DNA of 13,317 nt, taken from NCBI GenBank assembly GCA_002336735.1, contig DDER01000033.1, forward strand, positions 32,072 to 45,388, given 5' to 3'. Below, piece by piece: positions 6,169-13,231 of the stretch. Under the pieces are notes generated by a model. It did not search any database, had not been told where the DNA came from, and worked only from the letters and a program-made list of their open reading frames with translations. The position numbers and the translations under genes are program-made. This DNA comes from Candidatus Saccharibacteria bacterium UBA1949. Lineage in GTDB: Bacteria > Patescibacteriota > Saccharimonadia > Saccharimonadales > Saccharimonadaceae. Within the stretch, counting starts at the first letter, position 1; each line of letters opens with the position of its first letter.

Positions 6169-6729
6169 ATGAAACTTATCATTGGTCTCGGCAATCCAGA
6201 ATCGCGCTTTACTGGCACGCGCCATAATGTTGGCTATAGCGCGGTCGAGCAGTTTGCGACAGATCAGGGCGGAGCGTTCAAAAACACGGCTAAGTTCAAA
6301 GCCCACGTCGCAGAGCTATCGGTTGACAGCACCAAGGTGATCATTGCACGACCCACAACCTATTACAACGTATCCGGCGAGTCCGTGCGGCTACTAGCAG
6401 ATTTTTACAAAATCGAACCCCGAGATATCCTAATCGTCCACGACGAGATGATGCTTCCTATCGGCACCCTGCGCGCTCGACAGGGCGGGGGAGATGCAGG
6501 CAACAATGGTATCAAATCGATTACTTCCCACATGGGACCGGACACAGCCAGACTCCGCGTTGGCATCTGGAGTGAGCTTCGTGACCAGATAGACGACGCA
6601 GACTACGTGTTAGGCAAATTCACGGCCGACGAGCGAGCAATCCTCGCACGCCTACAGCCCGTGATCGATCAGCAAATCATAAAATTCATCACTGGCGACC
6701 TCGCGGTTACCACACACAAAGATCAGTGA
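6169..6729 (+). CDS. pth: peptidyl-tRNA hydrolase
   Basis: Pth cleaves the ester bond between peptide and tRNA in prematurely released peptidyl-tRNA, recycling tRNA in the cytoplasm. The 186-residue protein has the usual bacterial length. It opens with MKLIIGLGNPESRFTGTRHN, giving Asn9 and catalytic His19. Asn67 lies in TTYYNVSG and Asp92 in IVHDEMMLP. The glycine-rich motif is GGGDAGNNGIKS. Two positions differ from the E. coli pattern: Tyr66 stands where Met is usual before Asn, and Asn112 stands where the GHNG motif has His. I chose the ATG at 6169 because the family's first strand starts there and an extended -10 lies just upstream. An in-frame ATG at 6094 lies upstream of that promoter. 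The 3' end overlaps the convergent ZIP gene by 7 bases. Confidence 0.96.
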   Translation: MKLIIGLGNPESRFTGTRHNVGYSAVEQFATDQGGAFKNTAKFKAHVAELSVDSTKVIIARPTTYYNVSGESVRLLADFYKIEPRDILIVHDEMMLPIGTLRARQGGGDAGNNGIKSITSHMGPDTARLRVGIWSELRDQIDDADYVLGKFTADERAILARLQPVIDQQIIKFITGDLAVTTHKDQ

Positions 6730-7520
6730 TCAATATGAGCTTGGTCAATAGAATGCGCAGCATCGCTATGCTCGTGCGGCAAAATATTTGCCACAGTTAT
6801 GATAACCAGCACACCGATAAGTAGCATAAACGCCTGTTTAGTCCCCTCGTGCTGTGGTTTTTCGTGTATATCAGGTATGAGGTCACTGGCAGCCACATAG
6901 ATGAAAAATCCTGCCGCAACAGCTAGCAGTGGCGCTGTATCGAACTGAGTCTCATGACCTAGCCAATAGGTTATCATCGCGGTCACGATCGTCGCGACTG
7001 CACTCACTAGATTGACAAGTACTACCTTGCCACGGCGCATACCTTTGCCAAGAAGTATACCAAAATCCCCGATCTCCTGCGGTATCTCATGTGCCGCTAC
7101 TGCGAGGCTCATCGTGATCCCTGCTGCAGGGTTCGTCAGAAACGCTGCACCGATCGCAACGCCATCGATAGCATTATGCATCGTGTCGCCGATGACGACC
7201 AGATACGTATGTGCTCGGTCGCGTCCTCCATGGATATCATCATGATGGTGATGATGAAACCATCTGACCATTCGCTCTAGCACGAAAAAGAGTAAAAACC
7301 CAGCCAGCGCCCACGGCAAAATAGTATGCGGTTCGCGCCCATCGAGCGCCTCAGGGAGGGTACTAATAAATGCTGTCGCGATCAGCGTCCCAGCGCCAAA
7401 GGGCAGGGCATACGTTATAATGCGCTCTCTGAGTTGTGACGCCCGAAGCAACACTATACCGCCGATAAGCGATACAACGCTGCCGACCATCGACCAAAAC
7501 AATACTTGTAGAAAATCCAT
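6723..7520 (-). CDS. ZIP-family metal transporter
   Basis: This 265-residue inner-membrane protein should import divalent metal ions (zinc, iron or similar) into the cytoplasm. Hydrophobic segments lie at about 5-25, 38-55, 68-85, 108-128, 134-155, 168-187, 198-215 and 231-247, close to the eight of the ZIP family. Metal-site motifs are HNAIDG (115-120) in TM4 and HEIPQE (144-149) in TM5. A His/Asp-rich loop (HHHHH, then DDIHGG) follows TM3, and the C terminus is also His-rich. Both fit metal binding; the ion cannot be named from sequence. A promoter lies 9 bases upstream, with no Shine-Dalgarno. The gene converges on pth with a 7-base overlap and no terminator between them. Confidence 0.93.
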   Translation of the reverse strand: MDFLQVLFWSMVGSVVSLIGGIVLLRASQLRERIITYALPFGAGTLIATAFISTLPEALDGREPHTILPWALAGFLLFFVLERMVRWFHHHHHDDIHGGRDRAHTYLVVIGDTMHNAIDGVAIGAAFLTNPAAGITMSLAVAAHEIPQEIGDFGILLGKGMRRGKVVLVNLVSAVATIVTAMITYWLGHETQFDTAPLLAVAAGFFIYVAASDLIPDIHEKPQHEGTKQAFMLLIGVLVIITVANILPHEHSDAAHSIDQAHIDH

Positions 7521-7529
7521 ATGTGCTCT

Positions 7530-7558
7530 AGTGTAGCCAAGTCATCAGCCAATTGCAA
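7530..7558 (-). promoter_or_regulatory. ZIP gene promoter (TTGCAA, 17 bases, TACACT)
   Basis: On the minus strand TTGCAA (7553-7558), a 17-base spacer and TACACT (7530-7535) end 9 bases before the ATG at 7520. A leaderless or nearly leaderless mRNA is inferred. Confidence 0.6.
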
Positions 7559-7615
7559 TGCGCCTACGTAGCTACGAAAACCGGCAAAGCATGAGTCAAC
7601 ATCAAATTTCCAATC

Positions 7616-7652
7616 AAAAAGCGCTAGGTAAGGGTGGGCATCACCTAGCGCT
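7616..7652 (-). terminator. intrinsic terminator of the structured RNA
   Basis: Read on the minus strand, AGCGCTAGGT (7643-7652) pairs perfectly with ACCTAGCGCT (7620-7629). The stem is followed directly by a run of T, the plus-strand A run at 7616-7620. This is a classic terminator for a minus-strand transcript. Confidence 0.85.
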
Positions 7653-7969
7653 ATTTGACCCTTCAACCCACCCGGGCATCCTCTAGCGAAGCGTCATGAC
7701 CAAAACTCCATAAGGTATGCGCCTGGATATTGCTATCCAATACTTGATACTCACTAAACGAGGTCCGCCTTAGAAAAAAGGGTTAGTTAAAGGGGTTAGT
7801 ATGCGCACAGTGCTGGCTTTAGAAATAATTTCTGGTGGGCCGAACGGTGGAGGGTAGATTACCGCGAGGCACACTATGCGCAACTTAACTTTATCCAGTG
7901 TCCCCGAGGGGAAACTGAGTTAAAATAGGGGGTATAAGGTGCTTGAAGAGTCTCTCAACTCAACAATCA
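7616..7969 (-). ncRNA. structured non-coding RNA of about 350 nt, family not recognised
   Basis: A consensus promoter (7976-8004) and a strong terminator (7616-7652) bracket a minus-strand transcript with no plausible reading frame. It is strongly structured. A long-range closing stem joins 7938-7950 to 7659-7672. An 11-bp stem with one G-U pair joins 7872-7882 to 7802-7812. A hairpin spans 7885-7923 (TTAACT/AGTTAA plus inner pairs). A hairpin at 7724-7739 has a GCAA tetraloop, and a small one lies at 7821-7833. A near-tandem GGGTTAGT repeat (on the plus strand) occurs at 7780-7787 and 7793-7800. Paired ends plus a terminator recall RNase P RNA or another housekeeping RNA. However, I could not find the GAGGAAAGTCC or ACAGAA cores of RNase P RNA, a tmRNA tag with CCA end, or the SRP GGAA motif. 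The 5' end is estimated from the -10 box. Confidence 0.7.
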
Positions 7970-7975
7970 TGTACC

Positions 7976-8004
7976 ATATTAGCACACAACTAGCTTTATG
8001 TCAA
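7976..8004 (-). promoter_or_regulatory. consensus promoter of the structured RNA (TTGACA, 17 bases, TAATAT)
   Basis: On the minus strand a perfect TTGACA (7999-8004), a 17-base spacer and TAATAT (7976-7981) preceded by TGC form the best promoter in the window. It is divergent from, and close to, the dprA start. Confidence 0.88.
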
Positions 8005-8013
8005 TACTTTTTG

Positions 8014-8019
8014 TAATAT
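8014..8019 (+). promoter_or_regulatory. candidate -10 box (TAATAT) of dprA
   Basis: TAATAT ends 6 bases before the ATG at 8026 and follows TG. A -35 is not evident. It would overlap the divergent RNA promoter zone. A leaderless mRNA is inferred; no Shine-Dalgarno is present. Confidence 0.45.
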
Positions 8020-8025
8020 ATTATT

Positions 8026-8883
8026 ATGAATATCAATACTCTCCTCCCAGATCAGCACAAATACCTCCAGATCATCACTGATATTGCTAATGCTCCCAAA
8101 AAGTTATATTGCATGGGTGAGCTGCCAACGACACGCCGCCCGACGATCGCGATTGTCGGCTCGCGCAAGCCCACGAGATACGGCATAGAGGTGACCCAGC
8201 GTCTCAGTCAGGATCTGGCTAGACGTGGTATTGTCATCGTGAGCGGCCTCGCCCTAGGTATCGACGGCATCGCTCATCGTGCCGCTCTCGAGGCGGGCGG
8301 CACGACCCTCGCTGTCCTCGCAAATGGCTTGCCCGATATTGCGCCGCGTACCCATCGCCAGCTTGCTCAGGATATTATCGCGTGCGGCGGAGCAATTTTG
8401 TCCGAAATGGAGACCGACAGTGTCGTCTATCGGGCAAGTTTTCTGCAGCGCAATCGCATCGTCAGCGGGCTTAGCGATGCCGTCCTCATCACCGAAGCAT
8501 CAGAGAGAAGCGGTACACTGAATACGGCAGCTCATGCGCTCGAGCAAAACAAAGAAGTCTTCGTCGTGCCAGGCAATATCACCAGTCCATTGTCGGCCGG
8601 CTGCAACAAACTCCTCAAACAAGGTGCGCACCCCGCCACATGCGCCGAGGATATCCTCGAGATTATCGCACCGCACTTGCTCCAGCCGCAGGCAATATTA
8701 CCGCTGGGCGCCAATCAACTCGAGTCAGCTATTATCTCGCAGTTGCAGGCAGGTATGCGCGACGGCGACCAGATTCGACAACAAGTCGGTGTCGATGCAA
8801 GCGAGTTTAGTATCGCGCTCACGATGCTCGAGCTCGCAGGCACCATCCGCCCACTCGGAGCAAACCAGTGGACGTTATGCTAG
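8026..8883 (+). CDS. dprA: DNA processing protein DprA/Smf
   Basis: DprA binds incoming single-stranded DNA in the cytoplasm and loads RecA during natural transformation. The 285-residue protein has the Rossmann-like core at about 25-210. Motifs are AIVGSR (42-47), SGLALGIDGIAH (73-84), QRNRIVSGLSD (141-151), TEASERSGTLNTA (156-168), VPGNI (181-185) and NKLLKQGA (194-201). Residues about 228-285 fit the small C-terminal winged-helix domain. The N-terminal SAM-like domain of longer DprA proteins is short or absent, giving a compact version. It is divergent from the structured RNA gene and is followed, after a 48-bp palindrome, by topA in the same direction. A competence role fits this group of episymbionts but is inferred. 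Confidence 0.95.
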   Translation: MNINTLLPDQHKYLQIITDIANAPKKLYCMGELPTTRRPTIAIVGSRKPTRYGIEVTQRLSQDLARRGIVIVSGLALGIDGIAHRAALEAGGTTLAVLANGLPDIAPRTHRQLAQDIIACGGAILSEMETDSVVYRASFLQRNRIVSGLSDAVLITEASERSGTLNTAAHALEQNKEVFVVPGNITSPLSAGCNKLLKQGAHPATCAEDILEIIAPHLLQPQAILPLGANQLESAIISQLQAGMRDGDQIRQQVGVDASEFSIALTMLELAGTIRPLGANQWTLC

Positions 8884-8953
8884 CAAATCGTCTCGTCAAC
8901 CAGCCTAATATCCTCAAATTCCACCCTCCTCAGTCCCGCTCATTGTTATCCCA

Positions 8954-9001
8954 AAACTGTATACTCAAACCTGACGATCGTCAGGTTTGAGTATACAGTT
9001 T
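8954..9001. repeat. 48-bp perfect palindrome between dprA and topA
   Basis: The 24 bases 8954-8977 are the exact reverse complement of 8978-9001, with no spacer, centred on a GATC in GACGATCGTC. As RNA it would form a hairpin of about 22 bp on either strand. It begins 71 bases after the dprA stop. The flanking T runs are short, so it may be a terminator, a protein-binding site or a small palindromic repeat. Confidence 0.9.
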
Positions 9002-9089
9002 GATGCAGCGGTAGAGGGGATTGTCTGTTTAGCTTTACAAATTCTAGCGTCTGTCGTAACATAAGCAACTGTTGTTTTGTCGCGTCGCG

Positions 9090-9095
9090 TATAAT
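9090..9095 (+). promoter_or_regulatory. topA -10 box (TATAAT)
   Basis: A consensus TATAAT lies 20 bases before the ATG at 9116, implying a 5' leader of about 12-14 bases. No good -35 is seen at 16-18 bases and no Shine-Dalgarno precedes the ATG. Confidence 0.55.
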
Positions 9096-9115
9096 ATGTA
9101 GTAGACATATCGCTT

Positions 9116-11443
9116 ATGAAAAATTTAGTCATCGTTGAGTCACCAGCCAAAGCCAAAACTATCGAGAAATATCTCGGCAGTGATTTCAAGGTACTCTCGA
9201 GCATCGGTCACATCCGTTCTATCGCCAAAAAAACCAAAGATGGCACGCCGCCGATCGATATCGCGCAAAACTTTGCAACTGTCTACGAAATCGACCCAGA
9301 AAAGAAAAAAATAATCGCCGAACTCCGAAAAGCCGTCAAAGCCGCCCAGACTGTCTGGCTCGCGACTGATGAAGACCGCGAAGGAGAAGCAATCGCTTGG
9401 CATCTCTGCGAGGTGCTGAAGCTTGACCCTAGCAAAACCAATCGCATCGTCTTTCACGAGATCACCAAATCGGCCATTGAAGCAGCGATCAAAAACCCCC
9501 GTACCGTCGACATGAGTCTCGTGCGCGCTCAACAGGCCCGTCAAATCCTCGACCGCATCGTGGGATTTGAGCTCAGCCCTGTCGTCTGGCAAAAAGTCCC
9601 AGGCGGCAAATCAGCCGGCCGCGTACAGAGCCCCGCCGTACGCCTGCTCGTAGAGCGAGAGCGCGAGGTCGAAAACTTTGAGAGCACGTACCAGTTCAAG
9701 ATCACCGCTCTTTTCTTAAAAGATGGCGATGAGATCAAAGCTGAGTTTCCGCAGCGTTTCGACACCGAGGAGCAAGCGCGGGTTTTTCTCGAGTCACTCC
9801 ACGGCGCTACATACACTGTCGCCAACGTCACAACTAGCCCTGGGACACGCAGCCCGAGTGCGCCTTTTACCACCAGCACCCTCCAGCAGGAAGCCAATGC
9901 CAAGCTCGGCATGAGCTCCAAATCTACCATGGCTAGCGCCCAGCGCCTCTATCAGGATGGCAAAATCACTTACATGCGTACTGATAGCGTCAGCCTATCA
10001 AGCCAAGCCATCGCCGCCGCCACTGATTACATCAAGCAGCTCTATGGCGCCGAATATTCCACCGTTCGTACATACAAAACCAAGTCGGCTGGCGCTCAGG
10101 AAGCTCACGAAGCTATCCGACCGACTGATATGACACGCGAGACCGCTAGCGACAACGAATACGACCAAAAACTCTACGATCTCATCCGTCGCCGCACACT
10201 TGCCAGCCAGATGGCGCAAGCCAAACTCGAAAAAACGACTATTACGATCCGCCTTGATGCAGCGCGGGTGACGCGAGGCGGGCTGGATGCAAGCGACCAG
10301 TACGTATTTGAGGCCAAAGGCGAAGTGGTAGTGTTTGACGGCTTCCTCCGCGTCTATGGCGGTAAGCGAGCAGACGGCTTATTGCCAAGCGTGAGCGCAG
10401 GCGACGAATTGTCCCTCCATGATGCCGAGGCGCGGCAAGTATTTGCCAAGCCACCGGCTCGCTATACAGAGGGAAGCTTGGTCAAAAAGCTTGAAGACCT
10501 CGGTATTGGTCGACCATCGACTTACGCGACCATCATCAACACCGTTCAAGTCCGCGGATATGCCGAGCGCGGCGAAGGCGAGGGAACACCGCGCGATAAT
10601 ATCGTACTCAGCTACAATGGCGAATCAGTCACGCGCGATGTCGTGCAAGAAAACACTGGCGCCACCCGCGGCAAACTCGTACCGACATCGAGCGGGCGAT
10701 TGATCGCTGACTTTCTTAGCAATCATTTTGACCAGATTGTGGACTATGGATTTACCGCCAATGTCGAGCAGCAGTTCGATGAGATCGCCCGTGATCAGCT
10801 CGACCGCAATACCATGCTGATGGATTTTTATACGCCATTTCATAATCTCATCGAAAACTCAGGCAGCATCAGCCGCAGCGACGTCGCCCAGGCGCGCGAG
10901 CTTGGTATCGACCCCGCGTCTGGCAAGCCAGTCTATGCCCGAATTGGACGCTATGGCCCCATGCTACAGCTCGGCTCCCAGGAAGACAAGACTAATAAGC
11001 CTCAGTTCGCTCCCATGCCGCGCGGCAAACAAGTTGAGACGATCACGCTCGCAGAAGCTTTGCCCGCCTTTGAACTCCCTCGTGTCGTTGGTCAGACAGA
11101 TGACGGCCAAGATATTCGCGCCAATGTCGGTCGCTTCGGCCCGTATATCCAGATTGGCAAACTATTTGTCAGCATCAAAGACCTCGATCCGTACACGATC
11201 ACGCTTGATCAAGCGCGGGAACTCTATGCCGACAAACTAAAAAGCGAAGCCGAAAAAAACATCGCTGACTTTGGTGACGGTATTCGCATCCTCAACGGTC
11301 GCTTCGGCCCGTACATCACCGACGGCAAAAAAAACGCCAAAATCCCCAAAACCACCGAGCCGCAATCAATTACTCATACTGAAGCCAAAGAACTCCTCGC
11401 CGCAGCCCCCACGGGCAAAAAGCGCCGCTTCCGGCGGAAATAG
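9116..11443 (+). CDS. topA: DNA topoisomerase I (type IA)
   Basis: TopA relaxes negative supercoils by cutting one strand through a phosphotyrosine link. The 775-residue protein begins with the TOPRIM domain: Glu8 in IVESPAKAKTIEKYLG, and Asp85, Asp87 and Glu89 in ATDEDREGEAIAWHL. SAGRVQSPAVRL follows at 167-178. The catalytic tyrosine is Tyr286 in ITYMRTDS. Another conserved motif, EGSLVKKLEDLGIGRPSTYA, lies near 450-470. The C terminus has no Cys4 zinc finger. Instead it has three GR(Y/F)GP modules near residues 608, 669 and 727, matching topoisomerase C-terminal repeats, and ends in a basic KKRRFRRK tail. Length is within the family range. The 184 bases after the stop are AT-rich, with no clear terminator before the convergent gene. 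Confidence 0.97.
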   Translation: MKNLVIVESPAKAKTIEKYLGSDFKVLSSIGHIRSIAKKTKDGTPPIDIAQNFATVYEIDPEKKKIIAELRKAVKAAQTVWLATDEDREGEAIAWHLCEVLKLDPSKTNRIVFHEITKSAIEAAIKNPRTVDMSLVRAQQARQILDRIVGFELSPVVWQKVPGGKSAGRVQSPAVRLLVEREREVENFESTYQFKITALFLKDGDEIKAEFPQRFDTEEQARVFLESLHGATYTVANVTTSPGTRSPSAPFTTSTLQQEANAKLGMSSKSTMASAQRLYQDGKITYMRTDSVSLSSQAIAAATDYIKQLYGAEYSTVRTYKTKSAGAQEAHEAIRPTDMTRETASDNEYDQKLYDLIRRRTLASQMAQAKLEKTTITIRLDAARVTRGGLDASDQYVFEAKGEVVVFDGFLRVYGGKRADGLLPSVSAGDELSLHDAEARQVFAKPPARYTEGSLVKKLEDLGIGRPSTYATIINTVQVRGYAERGEGEGTPRDNIVLSYNGESVTRDVVQENTGATRGKLVPTSSGRLIADFLSNHFDQIVDYGFTANVEQQFDEIARDQLDRNTMLMDFYTPFHNLIENSGSISRSDVAQARELGIDPASGKPVYARIGRYGPMLQLGSQEDKTNKPQFAPMPRGKQVETITLAEALPAFELPRVVGQTDDGQDIRANVGRFGPYIQIGKLFVSIKDLDPYTITLDQARELYADKLKSEAEKNIADFGDGIRILNGRFGPYITDGKKNAKIPKTTEPQSITHTEAKELLAAAPTGKKRRFRRK

Positions 11444-11627
11444 CAACCTACATTATTTCACCAATAAAGCGTTGAGCGGTAGGATGGTAAATGAATGGGT
11501 TTTTGAAGTGGGCAGATTTTTTGGCATAAGCATATTTTGTTCGAATAGGTTTTTCAGCGCAATACTAGACAAAATAGTAAAGATAGCCCTATAGAGGTTG
11601 TAATCGGGCTTACACATATTATCATAT

Positions 11628-12143
11628 TTACGGCTTTTGACTGTCTATATACCTATCATAAGGTGTTTTGTTGACAGCTACAAGATAGAGGTCACTAGTG
11701 GTCCGTAAGTTATATCTTTTAGTCTCATACTCTTTGTTGCTCATATAGATAATTGGCAATTCATTACCGGTATGCTGATTCTTGAGTATATAGTCCGTAT
11801 AGCCTGATTCTTCGGCGTGAGACTCTGATGGACTATTTGTTTGTACATATTGCGTAAACACAGACGAAAGTTTATCCGGCGCGATATTAGTAGTATAGTA
11901 GTACAACTCATTGGCAGATCGTGGACAATACACCACCCATGGACAGCCAGGATCATAGTCTCGCCCCACAAAGGTAAAGCCGCGAGCAAGTGGGCGATCG
12001 TGGTAGGTTAGCCAGGCGTTATAGGCAAATCCAACTATAGCAATGACTATGATGATTAATAGGAATAAAATTGTTCGTTTGTGAGTTACGTAATAATGCT
12101 TGAGAGGAGTGTTTATGGTTGCTTTTTTTGTTGGTTTATTCAT
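11628..12143 (-). CDS. single-pass membrane protein of unknown function
   Basis: I do not recognise this family. The 171-residue protein has a basic N terminus (about residues 1-24, including HKRT). One strong membrane segment follows at about 25-45 (TILFLLIIIVIAIVGFAYNA). The remaining ~125 residues are polar and rich in Tyr, probably outside the membrane, with two cysteines in GCPWVVYCP that could form a disulfide. The start at 12143 is preferred over the ATG at 12149, because a promoter -10 (12150-12155) abuts the first ATG and would place the transcript start near the second. The gene appears more AT-rich than its neighbours. It converges on topA and lies about 50 bases from the insertion sequence. 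It could be a membrane-anchored extracytoplasmic protein typical of the lineage (inference). Confidence 0.75.
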   Translation of the reverse strand: MNKPTKKATINTPLKHYYVTHKRTILFLLIIIVIAIVGFAYNAWLTYHDRPLARGFTFVGRDYDPGCPWVVYCPRSANELYYYTTNIAPDKLSSVFTQYVQTNSPSESHAEESGYTDYILKNQHTGNELPIIYMSNKEYETKRYNLRTTSDLYLVAVNKTPYDRYIDSQKP

Positions 12144-12149
12144 AACCAT

Positions 12150-12178
12150 ATTCTAATTAAAAGTTTTGTTAAGCGCAA
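12150..12178 (-). promoter_or_regulatory. promoter of the membrane protein gene (TTGCGC, 17 bases, TAGAAT)
   Basis: On the minus strand TTGCGC (12173-12178), a 17-base spacer and TAGAAT (12150-12155) end 6 bases before the ATG at 12143, again the geometry of a leaderless mRNA. It lies just beyond the insertion sequence end. Confidence 0.55.
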
Positions 12179-12192
12179 TGAACGTATAAAAC

Positions 12193-13162
12193 TCAAAACC
12201 TCTGCAACATTCCAGCCGGTGTCCGCATCTGTATACCTAAGTGTACACGTTCGTTGTTGTAGTAGTCTAGATAGCGAGAGAGGCTCTCTCGTTGGCGGGA
12301 GAGCGGAACGCTCGCCCGCCAGTAGTAACCAATACATTCTGTTTGTACTGTCCGGTTAAACCGTTCAATGTGGGCATTGTCGTTGGGGCGTCCTAGTCTT
12401 GTATGGCGTATGGTGATACCGCTTCGCTTCAAGGTGCTCTCTAGAGTACCGTCCATACTCTGGACCATTGTCAGCTTGCACCATAGAGATAGTAAACCTC
12501 CAGGACTGCTGCGCTGCGAGTACTGCTTGAGCTGAGAGCCCTTGCCTCAGCTTGGTGGCGAGCGTGATATACGTCATCCTTGTACAGACGTCAATGACTG
12601 TATAGTAATACAGCCGCTTCCCACTGTAGGGGTCACAATGATGGATAGTATCAGTTTGTACGAGTTCTCCCGGCTGAGTGGGCAGTGGACGCTTGGGGTT
12701 GTCTGGCCGGAGTCGCTTCTTTCGAGCACCGTCAAAGCAGTGATGACGCCGGAGGACACGACGGACACTGCTGAGACTTACTGCTAAGCCCAGTACAGTT
12801 GTGACGTGATGCCAAACCACCTCAGCGCAGCGCTGTAGTGCATCTCGTACTGCCAGTACTTGTCGGACAGTCTCTTCGGTCAGTGTCCATGGATGATAGT
12901 GTGGTCTGGAGGAGGCGGTGGGGATACGCCATGAACAACGTGAGAGATGATTACGTTGGCTATAGGCTCGCCCTGGGCGGTTAGGGTTATCCTGCTGCCA
13001 GTGTTGGTTAATGAACTGCCACTTGCGATACCAGCGCCAAATAGTAGAGCGATGCACCCCACACTTGTTAGCTACAACATGAGTAGATAAACCCTCTTCA
13101 ATGAGCAAGCGTAATGCGATTGCTCTCGCTTTGGGGAGGTTAGGGTTGGTAGAATAGGCCAT
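12193..13162 (-). pseudogene. frameshifted DDE transposase (IS481-like)
   Basis: The reading frame is split. The first part (13162 to 12365, 265 residues before its stop) has an N-terminal helix-turn-helix at about 24-47 (VVANKCGVHRSTIWRWYRKW). The rve-type core follows, with Asp171 in LVQTDTIHH and Asp231 in VQADNGPEY. The catalytic Glu lies in the other frame, in RPNDNAHIERFNRTVQTEC, which continues to a YYNNERVHLGIQMRTPAGML ending with its stop at 12193. A +1 shift is needed between about 12455 and 12438, inside the catalytic domain between the second Asp and the Glu. This is not where programmed frameshifts of IS3-type elements occur, so an inactivating indel is likely; a sequencing error is possible. 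AAAGGAG lies 6 bases before the ATG, a proper ribosome binding site unlike most genes here. Confidence 0.85.
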
Positions 13163-13231
13163 AGTAGGCTCCTTTCTGTTAGATGTAGTGATCTTTACAG
13201 TTTAGGACGCCTACTTTTGGGTTGCAAAGGT
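12198..13231 (-). mobile_element. insertion sequence, IS481-like, about 1.03 kb
   Basis: The element carries the frameshifted transposase. Its likely ends are imperfect inverted repeats: 12198-12224 and the reverse complement of 13205-13231 match at 18 of 27 positions without gaps, starting ACCT-n-TGCAAC and ending GTCC. No identical target duplication is visible outside these ends, so the exact borders are uncertain by several bases. The transposase stop lies 3-5 bases outside the proposed left end. Sequence from 13232 to 13317 shows no recognisable gene. Confidence 0.65.

Noticed and set aside
5956..6306. 116-codon version of the minus-strand small gene
   Set aside because: Its N-terminal two thirds run antisense through pth and across the small gene's own promoter; the internal ATG at 6069 has the ribosome binding site.
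7454..7666. 70-codon minus-strand frame overlapping the ZIP start and the RNA terminator
   Set aside because: It overlaps the ZIP gene in another frame and starts within the RNA 3' end; no family resemblance or ribosome binding site.
7616..7969. Assignment of the structured RNA as rnpB, ssrA or ffs
   Set aside because: Size and paired ends would fit RNase P RNA, and one plus-strand stretch (AAATAGGGGG followed by ATAAGG) resembles its P15 region, but that lies on the wrong strand for the promoter and terminator. The conserved cores of all three RNAs are absent to my eye.
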